This document shows, one piece after another, positions 56,995 to 64,000 of a DNA stretch of 64,000 bases. The position numbers were made by a program, and so were the translations under genes. The DNA is taken from IMG/VR virus record IMGVR_UViG_3300043446_003867, positions 1 through 64,000 of that record, one strand, 5' to 3'. Position 1 is the stretch's first letter. Each line of letters opens with the position of its first letter. The notes beneath the pieces were generated by a model that was not told where the DNA came from, searched no databases, and saw only the letters and a list, made by a program, of their open reading frames with translations. The DNA is from a virus.

Positions 56995-57023
56995 CTGACG
57001 TAGCGCCCGTGGAGCGCTACGCT
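56995..57023 (+). promoter_or_regulatory. Promoter predicted to give a leaderless transcript
   Basis: -35 CTGACG (56995), 17-bp spacer, -10 TACGCT (57018), ending 6 bases before ATG 57030. Transcription would start at or next to the start codon. Confidence 0.62.
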
Positions 57024-57029
57024 GCGGTC

Positions 57030-57581
57030 ATGCCACGTCCGCACCCGCTGCAACCGTTCCAAGCCAAGATGACGCTCGCGAACCGGCTTCGGGGTCCGGC
57101 GGATCGCGTGCGGCAGATCGCGACCGACATGGGCGTGCGACCGTACCGCGTGTTCCTCGTGTGGACGACGTTCCAGGGCGAGGAGCGCGGCGAAGGCACC
57201 GAAGTCGAGTTGGCGCGCGTCGAGATTCTGCCGACGCCGAAGATCGGTGAGTTGACCAGCCTCGGCATGAACCCGTACTCGCAGGGTTTCGCGAGCACGG
57301 GCTCGCTTCGCCTTGAGAAGATCAGCGCGGGGTTCACGCAGCCGCAGCTCATGGGGCTCGAAGTGCCAGGGCGCGGGCAGCTTCCGAACATGCCTCGCAA
57401 CGTCGACTTCTGGTACGAGATGCGTGAGGACGGGCGCGGCGGCGATAAACCGGTGCCGCTCCGCTATCGCCTCGCATCGTCGCCGTATCGCGCGGCGGGA
57501 CGTGTCTCGTGGTCGGTCATGCTAGAACGGCAAGACGAGGCGACGCAGATGGATGGACAGCCGCCGTTCGCGTTGAGGTGA
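57030..57581 (+). CDS. Neck protein (putative head closure)
   Basis: A 183-aa protein. I choose ATG 57030, since the upstream GTG at 57009 lies within the promoter. The core is beta-rich (VFLVWTTFQGEERGEGTEVELARVEILPTPKI). Position after the adaptor and before a gp10-like gene fits a head-closure protein. No firm family match. Confidence 0.6.
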   Translation: MPRPHPLQPFQAKMTLANRLRGPADRVRQIATDMGVRPYRVFLVWTTFQGEERGEGTEVELARVEILPTPKIGELTSLGMNPYSQGFASTGSLRLEKISAGFTQPQLMGLEVPGRGQLPNMPRNVDFWYEMREDGRGGDKPVPLRYRLASSPYRAAGRVSWSVMLERQDEATQMDGQPPFALR

Positions 57582-57584
57582 ACC

Positions 57585-58103
57585 ATGGCGACCGTTATCA
57601 AACTCAGTGATGCGGCAGTCTACTTCGGCACGTCGGGTCCGGTGGCGGTCAAGCTGAAGACCGCGGCGCTCAAGGGGATCTACTCCGCCGCGCTTCGGTC
57701 GAAGCAGATTCTTCAAACGACCGAGATTCAGGATGCGGATCCTCCGCCGGTAAACAAGGGCGTCTATCGCGCTGGATGGCAGGTGGAGAAGCTGAAGAAC
57801 GGGGCGGCGTATTACAACAGCGTGCCGTACGCGCGATATATCGAGGACGGTGTGCCGGCGATGAACGTCGTCATGTCGCAGAAAGCGATCATGGCGATTG
57901 CTGAGTGGGCGCGTAGGAAGCTCGGCGGCTTGGACGAGAAGCAGGCGCTCAACGTCGCGTATGCGATCATGCAGAACCTCAAGAAGCGCGGTATTTTCAA
58001 ACACGGCGCGGGCTTGAAGATCATGAAGAAGTACAACGATCGGAAGCTCAACGAAGTCATTCGGCGAGAGATCGACGCTGAGATCGACAAGGTGAAGTTT
58101 TGA
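57585..58103 (+). CDS. HK97 gp10-like neck or tail-completion protein
   Basis: A 172-aa protein with the gp10 family pattern: an N-terminal helix (GPVAVKLKTAALKGIYSAALRSKQIL), a PVNKGVYRAGWQVEKL beta segment near residue 52, then YARYIEDGVPA near residue 84. It links head and tail. Its stop overlaps a TTG start. Confidence 0.75.
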   Translation: MATVIKLSDAAVYFGTSGPVAVKLKTAALKGIYSAALRSKQILQTTEIQDADPPPVNKGVYRAGWQVEKLKNGAAYYNSVPYARYIEDGVPAMNVVMSQKAIMAIAEWARRKLGGLDEKQALNVAYAIMQNLKKRGIFKHGAGLKIMKKYNDRKLNEVIRREIDAEIDKVKF

Positions 58104-59005
58104 GCACGAAGTACTTAGACAATCCGATCGCATCGCCGCCGACGGTTACGCAGCGATACGGCGAACCGCCGTACCCGATGCTGCCGAATATCGACGCGCG
58201 CTCGCATGGGCTGCGTGTTCTCAGTCGATGGTTCTCGTCGCTCGTGTTCCGGCGCACCATGGCACCCAATCAAGAACCGGAAGCGTTCAGCGTCACGCCG
58301 GATCGAGTCTTCTACGAAATGCCCGATAGCGTCGAGATGCTGGAGTTCCCGGCGATTGGCGTTCTTCCGGGACGAGGGCAGTACATCACGCGTGGCATTG
58401 GCGGCGCGGATCCTGGCGAAGCGCGTGAGGACGGTTACTCGCTAAGTATCCCGTACGACTACCAGGAGATGTTGACGGTCGAGGTGATCGGCTCAAAAAT
58501 CGCCGAGCGGCGCGCGATGATCGCGGGTATCGAATCTGCGGTCGGATCGTACGAGGGCACGACCGACCTCCGCTTGGTGATGCCGGAGTACTACGGACTG
58601 GCGGCGACCTACTCGCTCATGGAACGCGAGAACCTGGAGGAGCCGGATTCGCCTCGCGGTCGTCGGCGCGGGCATTTGTTCATTCAAATGCTTGTGCCAG
58701 TCGTGACGCAGGCGCGGCTTGTAGAGTTCTTCCCGAGCGTTGACATCAACGTGTCGGGATCGATCGGCGCCGACGTGGGCGTCGGCTTCTTTCCGTCTAA
58801 GGTGGAGGCGGCGACGCTTGCCTACACTGGGACGCAGGCGCTCGCGGCGATGGGTCTGGATGTCTTTCAGGCGCGCACCATCGCCCGAGCTACGCTAGGG
58901 ATCAACAGATTGGAGGCGGACGCGCTGACGATCGACTATCTGGTTGCCTTGATGCAGTGGCTCGCGGCGAGGAATGCTACCTTGCGCACAGCTACGACCC
59001 CGTGA
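58100..59005 (+). CDS. Tail terminator or neck protein
   Basis: A 301-aa protein from TTG 58100, in a TTGA overlap with the previous stop. It lies directly before the sheath gene, where tail terminator or completion proteins are usual. Mixed alpha/beta with a conserved-looking GRGQYITRGIGGADPG loop. Family not recognised. Confidence 0.6.
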   Translation: MSTKYLDNPIASPPTVTQRYGEPPYPMLPNIDARSHGLRVLSRWFSSLVFRRTMAPNQEPEAFSVTPDRVFYEMPDSVEMLEFPAIGVLPGRGQYITRGIGGADPGEAREDGYSLSIPYDYQEMLTVEVIGSKIAERRAMIAGIESAVGSYEGTTDLRLVMPEYYGLAATYSLMERENLEEPDSPRGRRRGHLFIQMLVPVVTQARLVEFFPSVDINVSGSIGADVGVGFFPSKVEAATLAYTGTQALAAMGLDVFQARTIARATLGINRLEADALTIDYLVALMQWLAARNATLRTATTP

Positions 59006-59029
59006 GACAGTTCGCATAGGAGTTCGCAC

Positions 59030-61534
59030 ATGTCCGTTTTCATCCGTCGATTCACCTTTGACCCCGGCGTCCAAGTTTTTCTTGAGATCGAGGCGGTCAA
59101 CGTCCTGGACCTGACTCCGCCGTCGTCGATCACGGGTGTCGGCACTGGCACCGCAATGATCGTGGGCGAGTTCGAGGACGGGCCGTTCAACACGCCGCTT
59201 GAAGTCACGAGTGCGACGGAGCTTGCGAGCACGTTCGGCAACTTCGGTTACACGTACGGTGGCGTGACGGCGCAGAACCCCTGCGCTCGCGTGCGCTACG
59301 CCGATGGCGCAGTGGTTCCTGAGTACTGGAACGGTAACGGGCTCCTCGCGCTCAACGCGAAGCGCTTTTCCCGTCTCCTCATCACCCGCGCCGACACCAG
59401 CGTCGGCGTCGTTGACTTTGAGCGTTGCGCGTCGATCGTCGGTGGTTCGGCGTTCACCTACTCGCTCTCGCCGGCGCAGACGTTCATCTTTGGCACGGCC
59501 ACGGCGTCGTACACGGTGACGTTCAACGCGGCGGCGGCGACGCTCACCAGCGCGGCGGGCGTCTACCCGACGGGCTTCACGGGTGGCGAAGTGATGACGA
59601 TCGTTCGCGACGGCATCACGTATACGGTCGTCTTTCAGGCGAGCGATCAGACGCAGACGCAGGTAATCGACCGCATCAACGGCACGCTGGGCTACACGGC
59701 GGCGGTCAACGGCGGCGGTGGCGTTACCACGCTCTCGTCGCTCAATCGCGGTTCGGGCGCGACGATCGCGATCACCGCGCCGACGACGGCGTCGGTTCTC
59801 GCGGCGACTGGTTTCGTGATCGCGTCGGCGACGGGCACCGGCAACGTGTTGAACATCGCGGCGGTTACGGCGTCCGAGATTGCTTCGCTCGTCAGCACGG
59901 CCTCCGCTGGTGCGGTTGTGCTCACGCAGCTTGATAGCGGCGCGCTCCGCCTTGAGGGTATCGGCGCTCCACTCACGGGCGTGCTTCGAGTGACGGGTGG
60001 CACGGCGACCGCGGCGCTCGGCTTCTCGCTCACGCAGAACGCGGCGTGGCAAAATGCGCCGGTTGAAGTTGAGATCGACGCGATCGATGCGGGCGTCGCG
60101 GCGGCGCTCGGCTTCGCGGTTACGACGGCGCGTCCGGTGATCGTCAGCAGTGCGGGCGTTTACCCGACGGCGTTCGTCGGCGGTGAAGAGATGACCATCA
60201 CGGTTGCGGGTTCCGCGCCGAAGGTCGTCACGTTCCAGTCGACCGATCAGACGATCGCGCAGGTTGCGGCGCGTATCAACCTCACGCTCGGTTACACGGC
60301 GGTCGTTGCGCAGAGCGCGACGATCCTCGCGATGGCGGGCACGGGGCAAAGCAGCATCGCGATCCCGGCGGGCACGCGCGTTCGCAACGCGGGCGGCAAC
60401 GTGTGGGTCACGATGCAGACCCAGGCAGTCGACGCGGGCGCTCCTGGTCCGTACGCGCTCAAGGTTCGTCCTGCGACCGACGACGGCACGGCGCCTCTCG
60501 CGGCGGCGCTTTCGATCAACGCGCTCAGCTCGCCGTTGTTCGGTGCGGCGTTCATCGTGTTCAACCCGCTCCAAGTGAATGCGGCGTTGAGCGAGTCGGC
60601 GATCGATGCATCGTACACGGTGGCGATCGACTCAACGCTTAACAGCGCGTCGGTTGCGGCGGAGACGAACATCATCTGGTCGGCTCGCCAATCGAACGCG
60701 GTGCGCACGAAGCTCCGCCAGAACGCGAACGACGCGGCGTCTAGCGGCCTCTACGGACGCATCGCCGTGATTCGTCCGCCGCTCAAGACCACGAAGGCGC
60801 AGGCGCGTTCGGGCGCGGCGCAACCGGGCGTCGGCGCGTACCGCGACCAGCGCGTTGTGTACGTCTATCCGGGCGTGCAGACGTTCATTCCGGCGATCGC
60901 GACGATCGGCACTGCTGGCGGCGCTGGCTTTACGGCTGATGGCATCATTGACATCGGCGCTGACGGATTCCTCGCGTCGGTGTGTTCGCAGCTTCCGCCG
61001 GAGGAGAACCCCGGTCAGCTCACGACGTTCACGGGCGGCGCGCTCGGCATTGAGGCGGGCAACCCCGACGTGCAGAACCTCACGCTCACGGACTACAAGA
61101 ACTTCCGCGCTTCGGGCATCTGCGCGCCTCGCATGGATCTCGGGACGATGATCTTCCAGTCGGGCGTAACCTCGGTCGATCCGGCGGTCTACCCCTCGCT
61201 GCGCAACATCAACCGTCGTCGCATGGCGGACTTCATTCAGGACAGCCTTGCGATCGCGCTCAAGGCGTTCGGTAAGCAGCTCGCGACTCGCACGCGTCGC
61301 GCGCTCATCACTGGACAGATCAAGTCCTTCATGGACGGGCTGCTCTCGCCGAACAACAGTGCGGCGCAGCGCATTGAGGGCTACACGATCGACAGCGTGA
61401 GCGGGAACACCGCAGAAACGCTGGCGCTCGGGATCTTCCGTATCATCCTGAACGTCCGTACGATCGCCTCGCTCGACGCGATCGTGCTGCAAACGACCGT
61501 CGGCGAATCTGTGGACGTGTCTCAGACCGCGTGA
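59030..61534 (+). CDS. Contractile tail sheath protein
   Basis: An 834-aa protein and the key evidence for a myovirus. The N-terminus (SVFIRRFTFDPGVQVFLEIEAVN) and the C-terminal domain (NFRASGICAPRMDLGTMIFQSGVTSV, then NRRRMADFIQDSLAIALKAFGK) fit sheath subunits. It is longer than typical sheaths; two related insertions occur near residues 175-225 and 374-425 (GVYPTGFTGGEVMTI versus GVYPTAFVGGEEMTI, each followed by a GYTA segment), probably a surface domain duplication. A GGAG site precedes the start. Confidence 0.88.
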   Translation: MSVFIRRFTFDPGVQVFLEIEAVNVLDLTPPSSITGVGTGTAMIVGEFEDGPFNTPLEVTSATELASTFGNFGYTYGGVTAQNPCARVRYADGAVVPEYWNGNGLLALNAKRFSRLLITRADTSVGVVDFERCASIVGGSAFTYSLSPAQTFIFGTATASYTVTFNAAAATLTSAAGVYPTGFTGGEVMTIVRDGITYTVVFQASDQTQTQVIDRINGTLGYTAAVNGGGGVTTLSSLNRGSGATIAITAPTTASVLAATGFVIASATGTGNVLNIAAVTASEIASLVSTASAGAVVLTQLDSGALRLEGIGAPLTGVLRVTGGTATAALGFSLTQNAAWQNAPVEVEIDAIDAGVAAALGFAVTTARPVIVSSAGVYPTAFVGGEEMTITVAGSAPKVVTFQSTDQTIAQVAARINLTLGYTAVVAQSATILAMAGTGQSSIAIPAGTRVRNAGGNVWVTMQTQAVDAGAPGPYALKVRPATDDGTAPLAAALSINALSSPLFGAAFIVFNPLQVNAALSESAIDASYTVAIDSTLNSASVAAETNIIWSARQSNAVRTKLRQNANDAASSGLYGRIAVIRPPLKTTKAQARSGAAQPGVGAYRDQRVVYVYPGVQTFIPAIATIGTAGGAGFTADGIIDIGADGFLASVCSQLPPEENPGQLTTFTGGALGIEAGNPDVQNLTLTDYKNFRASGICAPRMDLGTMIFQSGVTSVDPAVYPSLRNINRRRMADFIQDSLAIALKAFGKQLATRTRRALITGQIKSFMDGLLSPNNSAAQRIEGYTIDSVSGNTAETLALGIFRIILNVRTIASLDAIVLQTTVGESVDVSQTA

Positions 61535-61551
61535 GCTAGGAGAGCAGAGCT

Positions 61552-61995
61552 ATGGCAACGAATGATCCGCGTCTCAGAGGGCAAGAAGTCGAGGTCCGTA
61601 TCGTCACGAACGGAACCCTTGAAAACAGCATCACGGCGGTCGCCACGTTTGAGGAAACCTTCAAGCTGGAGAAGAAGGAAGACGCCTTCCTCGGCGAGAC
61701 GAACAACCGTTACGATCACATCTTCCAGGGCATCGACGGTCGCATGGAGTTCCAGGTGAACTCAAACGACTGGATGATCTTCCAAAACGTGATCAAGGCG
61801 CAGGCGCAGCGCAAGACGCCGGGCACCAAGATCAACCTCACGCGCACCGACTACTACGCGAACGGGCAGACGAGCATCATCACGTACTCGGATTGCAAGT
61901 TCGGTCCTTCGCCTACCAGCGTCGCCGGACGCGGGGAGTTCGTGAAGGTGTCGCTCGACTTCTCGTGCTCGGATCGAGTTGAGCAGTTGAGCTAA
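61552..61995 (+). CDS. Tail tube protein
   Basis: A 147-aa protein directly after the sheath gene, as usual in myoviruses. Beta-rich with the pattern QEVEVRIVTNGTLENSITAV and a late GRGEFVKVSLDFSC segment. It forms the inner tube for DNA passage. Assigned from order, size and fold pattern. Confidence 0.82.
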   Translation: MATNDPRLRGQEVEVRIVTNGTLENSITAVATFEETFKLEKKEDAFLGETNNRYDHIFQGIDGRMEFQVNSNDWMIFQNVIKAQAQRKTPGTKINLTRTDYYANGQTSIITYSDCKFGPSPTSVAGRGEFVKVSLDFSCSDRVEQLS

Positions 61996-62106
61996 CGCGC
62001 GAAAGCGCACAAGTGGACCGGGGCGCCGGTATGCTTCGATGACGATCGCGGCACCTCCCTATCGGCGTTCCGGTCCTCTTTTCGACGGGAGAAAGAAAAG
62101 AGGAAC
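61996..62106. promoter_or_regulatory. Intergenic region with possible terminator and -10
   Basis: GGACCGG (62014) can pair with CCGGTCC (62069-62075), followed by TCTTTT; the large loop makes it a weak terminator. TATGCT at 62030-62035 is a candidate -10. Confidence 0.4.
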
Positions 62107-62652
62107 ATGATGAAAGAACACACGCGAAAACTGTCTTCGATGCCTGCGACCGAGGAGCCTAAGCAAGACGACTTCCCCGAGGTCGATCACGCGACGGAGC
62201 CTTTGCCTGCTGCGGCGACGATGCCGGAACCCGAAGGGGATGACGTTCCTGATTGGGTCGTCATCCCTGACAACATGAAGATCCCGCGAGGCAAGCGGTT
62301 GACGTTCGTTCGCTTCCGCGCGAACTGGACGGATTCGCCCTTCAAGGGAGAGCGGCAGTGCGTGATCTGGACGCTGACTGACGGCGAGGAAAAACTCGCT
62401 AACGATCGGTGTGCAGGATCGCCGACGCGAGCGCCTGCGGAGTACACGAAGCAGATGATTCGTGTGGTCGACGGCGTTCTCGTCGATTGGTCGAAGACGC
62501 GCGGACCGGGGAGCGTCGACGAGTTTTGGAAGGAGATCGGCCCCAAGTGTCGATCGATGCTCATGCGTATGTACACGCAACTGCACCTTCCCTCGGACGA
62601 GGACATCAACGATTTTTTTCAGCACTGCGTCGCTGTGCGCACGGCGAACTGA
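62107..62652 (+). CDS. Tail assembly chaperone (upstream frame)
   Basis: A 181-aa acidic protein from ATG 62107 (ATG 62110 also possible), between tube and tape measure where the lambda G-type chaperone is expected. It ends at TGA 62650 unless ribosomes slip at the T7 run (62613-62619), giving the longer chaperone described separately. Confidence 0.82.
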   Translation: MMKEHTRKLSSMPATEEPKQDDFPEVDHATEPLPAAATMPEPEGDDVPDWVVIPDNMKIPRGKRLTFVRFRANWTDSPFKGERQCVIWTLTDGEEKLANDRCAGSPTRAPAEYTKQMIRVVDGVLVDWSKTRGPGSVDEFWKEIGPKCRSMLMRMYTQLHLPSDEDINDFFQHCVAVRTAN

Positions 62653-62966
62653 CGCGAACGACCGATGGCCATTGGCAAGACCCCGACGAGCGAAAACGAT
62701 TGCTGTACGGCGTCGCTCGCTTGTCGGGCGTTCCGATGCAGGATGCGCACTTCGCGCGAGTCCTTGAAGAGATCATGGACCCGGCGACGCTTGAACGGCA
62801 GCGCGTTCGGCGGCACGTCTATCTTGCGAAGTACGGGAAGCAGTCGATGCTTCAGTGGGAGAACGTCGATTCGCGCGTAGTTCGACAGTATGCAACGGCG
62901 CTATCCGATTTCATCGCGGAGGAGAACGAAGCGATGAGGCGCGAGAATAGTCGCCACGAGGAGTGA
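62107..62966 (+). CDS. Tail assembly chaperone, -1 frameshift product (GT-type)
   Basis: Predicted 286-aa fusion. Residues 1-171 come from the upstream frame and the remaining 115 from the -1 frame after 62619 (continuing SALRRCAHGE and ending RENSRHEE). The downstream part has no plausible start or ribosome binding site of its own and ends 4 bp before the tape measure, as in lambda GT. Both products are expected to coat and fold the tape measure. Confidence 0.8.
62613..62619 (+). other. Programmed -1 frameshift site
   Basis: Seven consecutive T bases, read as T TTT TTT in the chaperone frame, match the X XXY YYZ slippery pattern. Slippage by -1 leads into the 62619-62966 frame. About 30 bases remain to the zero-frame stop. 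Confidence 0.85.
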
Positions 62967-62970
62967 AGCT

Positions 62971-64000
62971 ATGGCGACCGGCCCCGAGATCAAAACTAAG
63001 ATCACGATCGATGACGCGGCGACTGCAACGCTGAAGGACATTGAGAAGGGCTTTCGCGACGCTGGCAAAGAAGCGGAGAAGACGTCGACCGCCGCGACCG
63101 GATTCATCAAGCAGTTCGCGGCGGTCGCGCTCGGCGTCAACATCGGAAACATCCTCGGCGGCATCAAGTCAGGATTGATGTCCGGCTTCGATGCTGCCGT
63201 GGAGGCCGACAAAGAGTTCCGAAAGCTCACGCAAAGCGTGATCGGGATTCAGCGATACGGGAAGCAGTCTTTCGACTCGCTGCAAGAGCGCGCGACGCTC
63301 GTGAAGAAGGCGATTGAGTCGATCGCGGACGCGTCGCAAATATCGCGTCGCGAGTTGGTCGATGCGTTTAACGACGCGGCGAAGAACACGTCGCTCACTG
63401 ACACGCAGCTTACGAAGCTCATGTCGCGTCTCGCGGATTCCTCTCGCGCGTTGCCTGCGCCGATCAAGGAAACGCTGGCCGGCTTTGAGGAGCTAAACAA
63501 GAACATGATCAGCGCGAGCAATCCGATCGTGCTGATGGTGAAGCAGGCGGGCTTGCTGCGAGGACACAGCGAGCGCATCGCCAAAGAGATGGAGTGGATG
63601 GGGAAGACTCGCCGCATCAAGTATGCGGAAGAGGCGCTGGCCATCCTGCAAGATCGCGCGAAGAAGATCCCGCCGTCGCTTGCTGACATCAGTGCGCGCT
63701 TCGACGATATGAAGACCGACGCGCTGCGGTCGTTTGGAACGCCGTTGCTGCGCGCGTTCCTTCCCGCGTTGGAGGGCGTTTACAAGAAGATGACCGAAGG
63801 GCGCGGCGACATTGAAGCGTACGCGCGCGAACTCGGAATGCAGGTCGGTCAGTGGGTCACGGAGGCGGCGCAGAAGATCAAAGACGGCTTCCAGTACCTT
63901 CGCGAAAACGGCTCGGAGATCAAAAAGAACATCGTTGAGGCGTTCACGAACGCGCGCGACATCTTCACAGGCATCTACAATCGCGCGAAGGAAATCGCGA
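62971..64000 (+). CDS. Tail tape measure protein (partial, 5' part)
   Basis: An open frame from ATG 62971 with GAGGAG upstream, running past the window end (343 complete codons visible). Long helical, Ala/Lys/Glu-rich sequence with a hydrophobic stretch near residues 44-70 (FIKQFAAVALGVNIGNILGG), and PIKETLAGFEELN and RIKYAEEAL segments typical of tape measures. It sets tail length and helps DNA entry. Confidence 0.9.
   Translation, partial: MATGPEIKTKITIDDAATATLKDIEKGFRDAGKEAEKTSTAATGFIKQFAAVALGVNIGNILGGIKSGLMSGFDAAVEADKEFRKLTQSVIGIQRYGKQSFDSLQERATLVKKAIESIADASQISRRELVDAFNDAAKNTSLTDTQLTKLMSRLADSSRALPAPIKETLAGFEELNKNMISASNPIVLMVKQAGLLRGHSERIAKEMEWMGKTRRIKYAEEALAILQDRAKKIPPSLADISARFDDMKTDALRSFGTPLLRAFLPALEGVYKKMTEGRGDIEAYARELGMQVGQWVTEAAQKIKDGFQYLRENGSEIKKNIVEAFTNARDIFTGIYNRAKEIA

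Noticed and set aside
58895-60574. A 559-aa open frame on the minus strand opposite the tail sheath
   Set aside because: Extremely Arg/Asp-rich composition and full overlap with the sheath gene show a shadow of codon bias.
1-64000. tRNA genes
   Set aside because: I looked for cloverleaf-like arms with a T-arm and CCA-type ends in the intergenic regions and found none; the gaps are mostly too short. A dedicated scan would be more sensitive.

Overview
The window is one continuous stretch of a large, G+C-rich, double-stranded DNA tailed bacteriophage with a contractile tail (myovirus morphotype). The diagnosis rests on the large terminase, portal, SPP1 gp7-like protein, scaffold, major capsid protein, neck proteins, tail sheath, tail tube, frameshifted tail-assembly chaperone and the start of a tape measure, together with a full phage replication set. 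Almost everything is on the + strand. Genes are tightly packed and often joined by ATGA, GTGA or TTGA overlaps. I see no tRNA, rRNA, insertion sequence or CRISPR array. The host cannot be named from this sequence.

Region 1 (about 0.1-26 kb) is replication, recombination and nucleotide metabolism: an SF2 helicase, a DnaB-like helicase, a CHC2/TOPRIM primase, a DUF932-like protein, a sigma-factor-like protein, a family B DNA polymerase, a candidate ssDNA-binding protein, a RecA-like recombinase, a ParB-like protein coupled to a TET-associated-type glycosyltransferase (hinting at modified DNA bases), an SbcD/SbcC-like pair, a dCMP deaminase, a Holliday-junction-resolvase-like nuclease, and a lysozyme-fold transglycosylase.

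Region 2 (about 26-38.3 kb) is an accessory zone of small, mostly unrecognised genes. Its striking feature is a cassette repeated 17 times: an intrinsic terminator, then a sigma70-type promoter with an invariant 17-bp spacer of conserved sequence, then a short stem-loop near the 5' end of the leader whose pairing is kept although its sequence changes, then a purine-rich ribosome binding site. Larger genes in this zone are a minus-strand SGNH hydrolase, two membrane-anchored proteins, a minus-strand GH24 endolysin, a zinc-ribbon protein, an XRE-type regulator, a gene-poor stretch and a serine recombinase. The last three suggest a lysogeny or immunity locus.

Region 3 (about 39-64 kb) is packaging and virion: terminase, a fibre-like protein placed unusually before the portal, portal, SPP1 gp7-like protein, small head proteins, scaffold, major capsid, a cargo-like cluster, neck proteins, sheath, tube, chaperones and tape measure (cut by the window end). 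The cargo-like cluster directly after the capsid gene is the most unusual part. It holds a RelA/SpoT-type (p)ppGpp synthetase domain, a small acidic protein, a second protein sharing the same N-terminal module, and a C39-like cysteine protease fused to head-associated domains. I propose, as inference, that these are head-packaged proteins delivered into the host or acting in capsid maturation.
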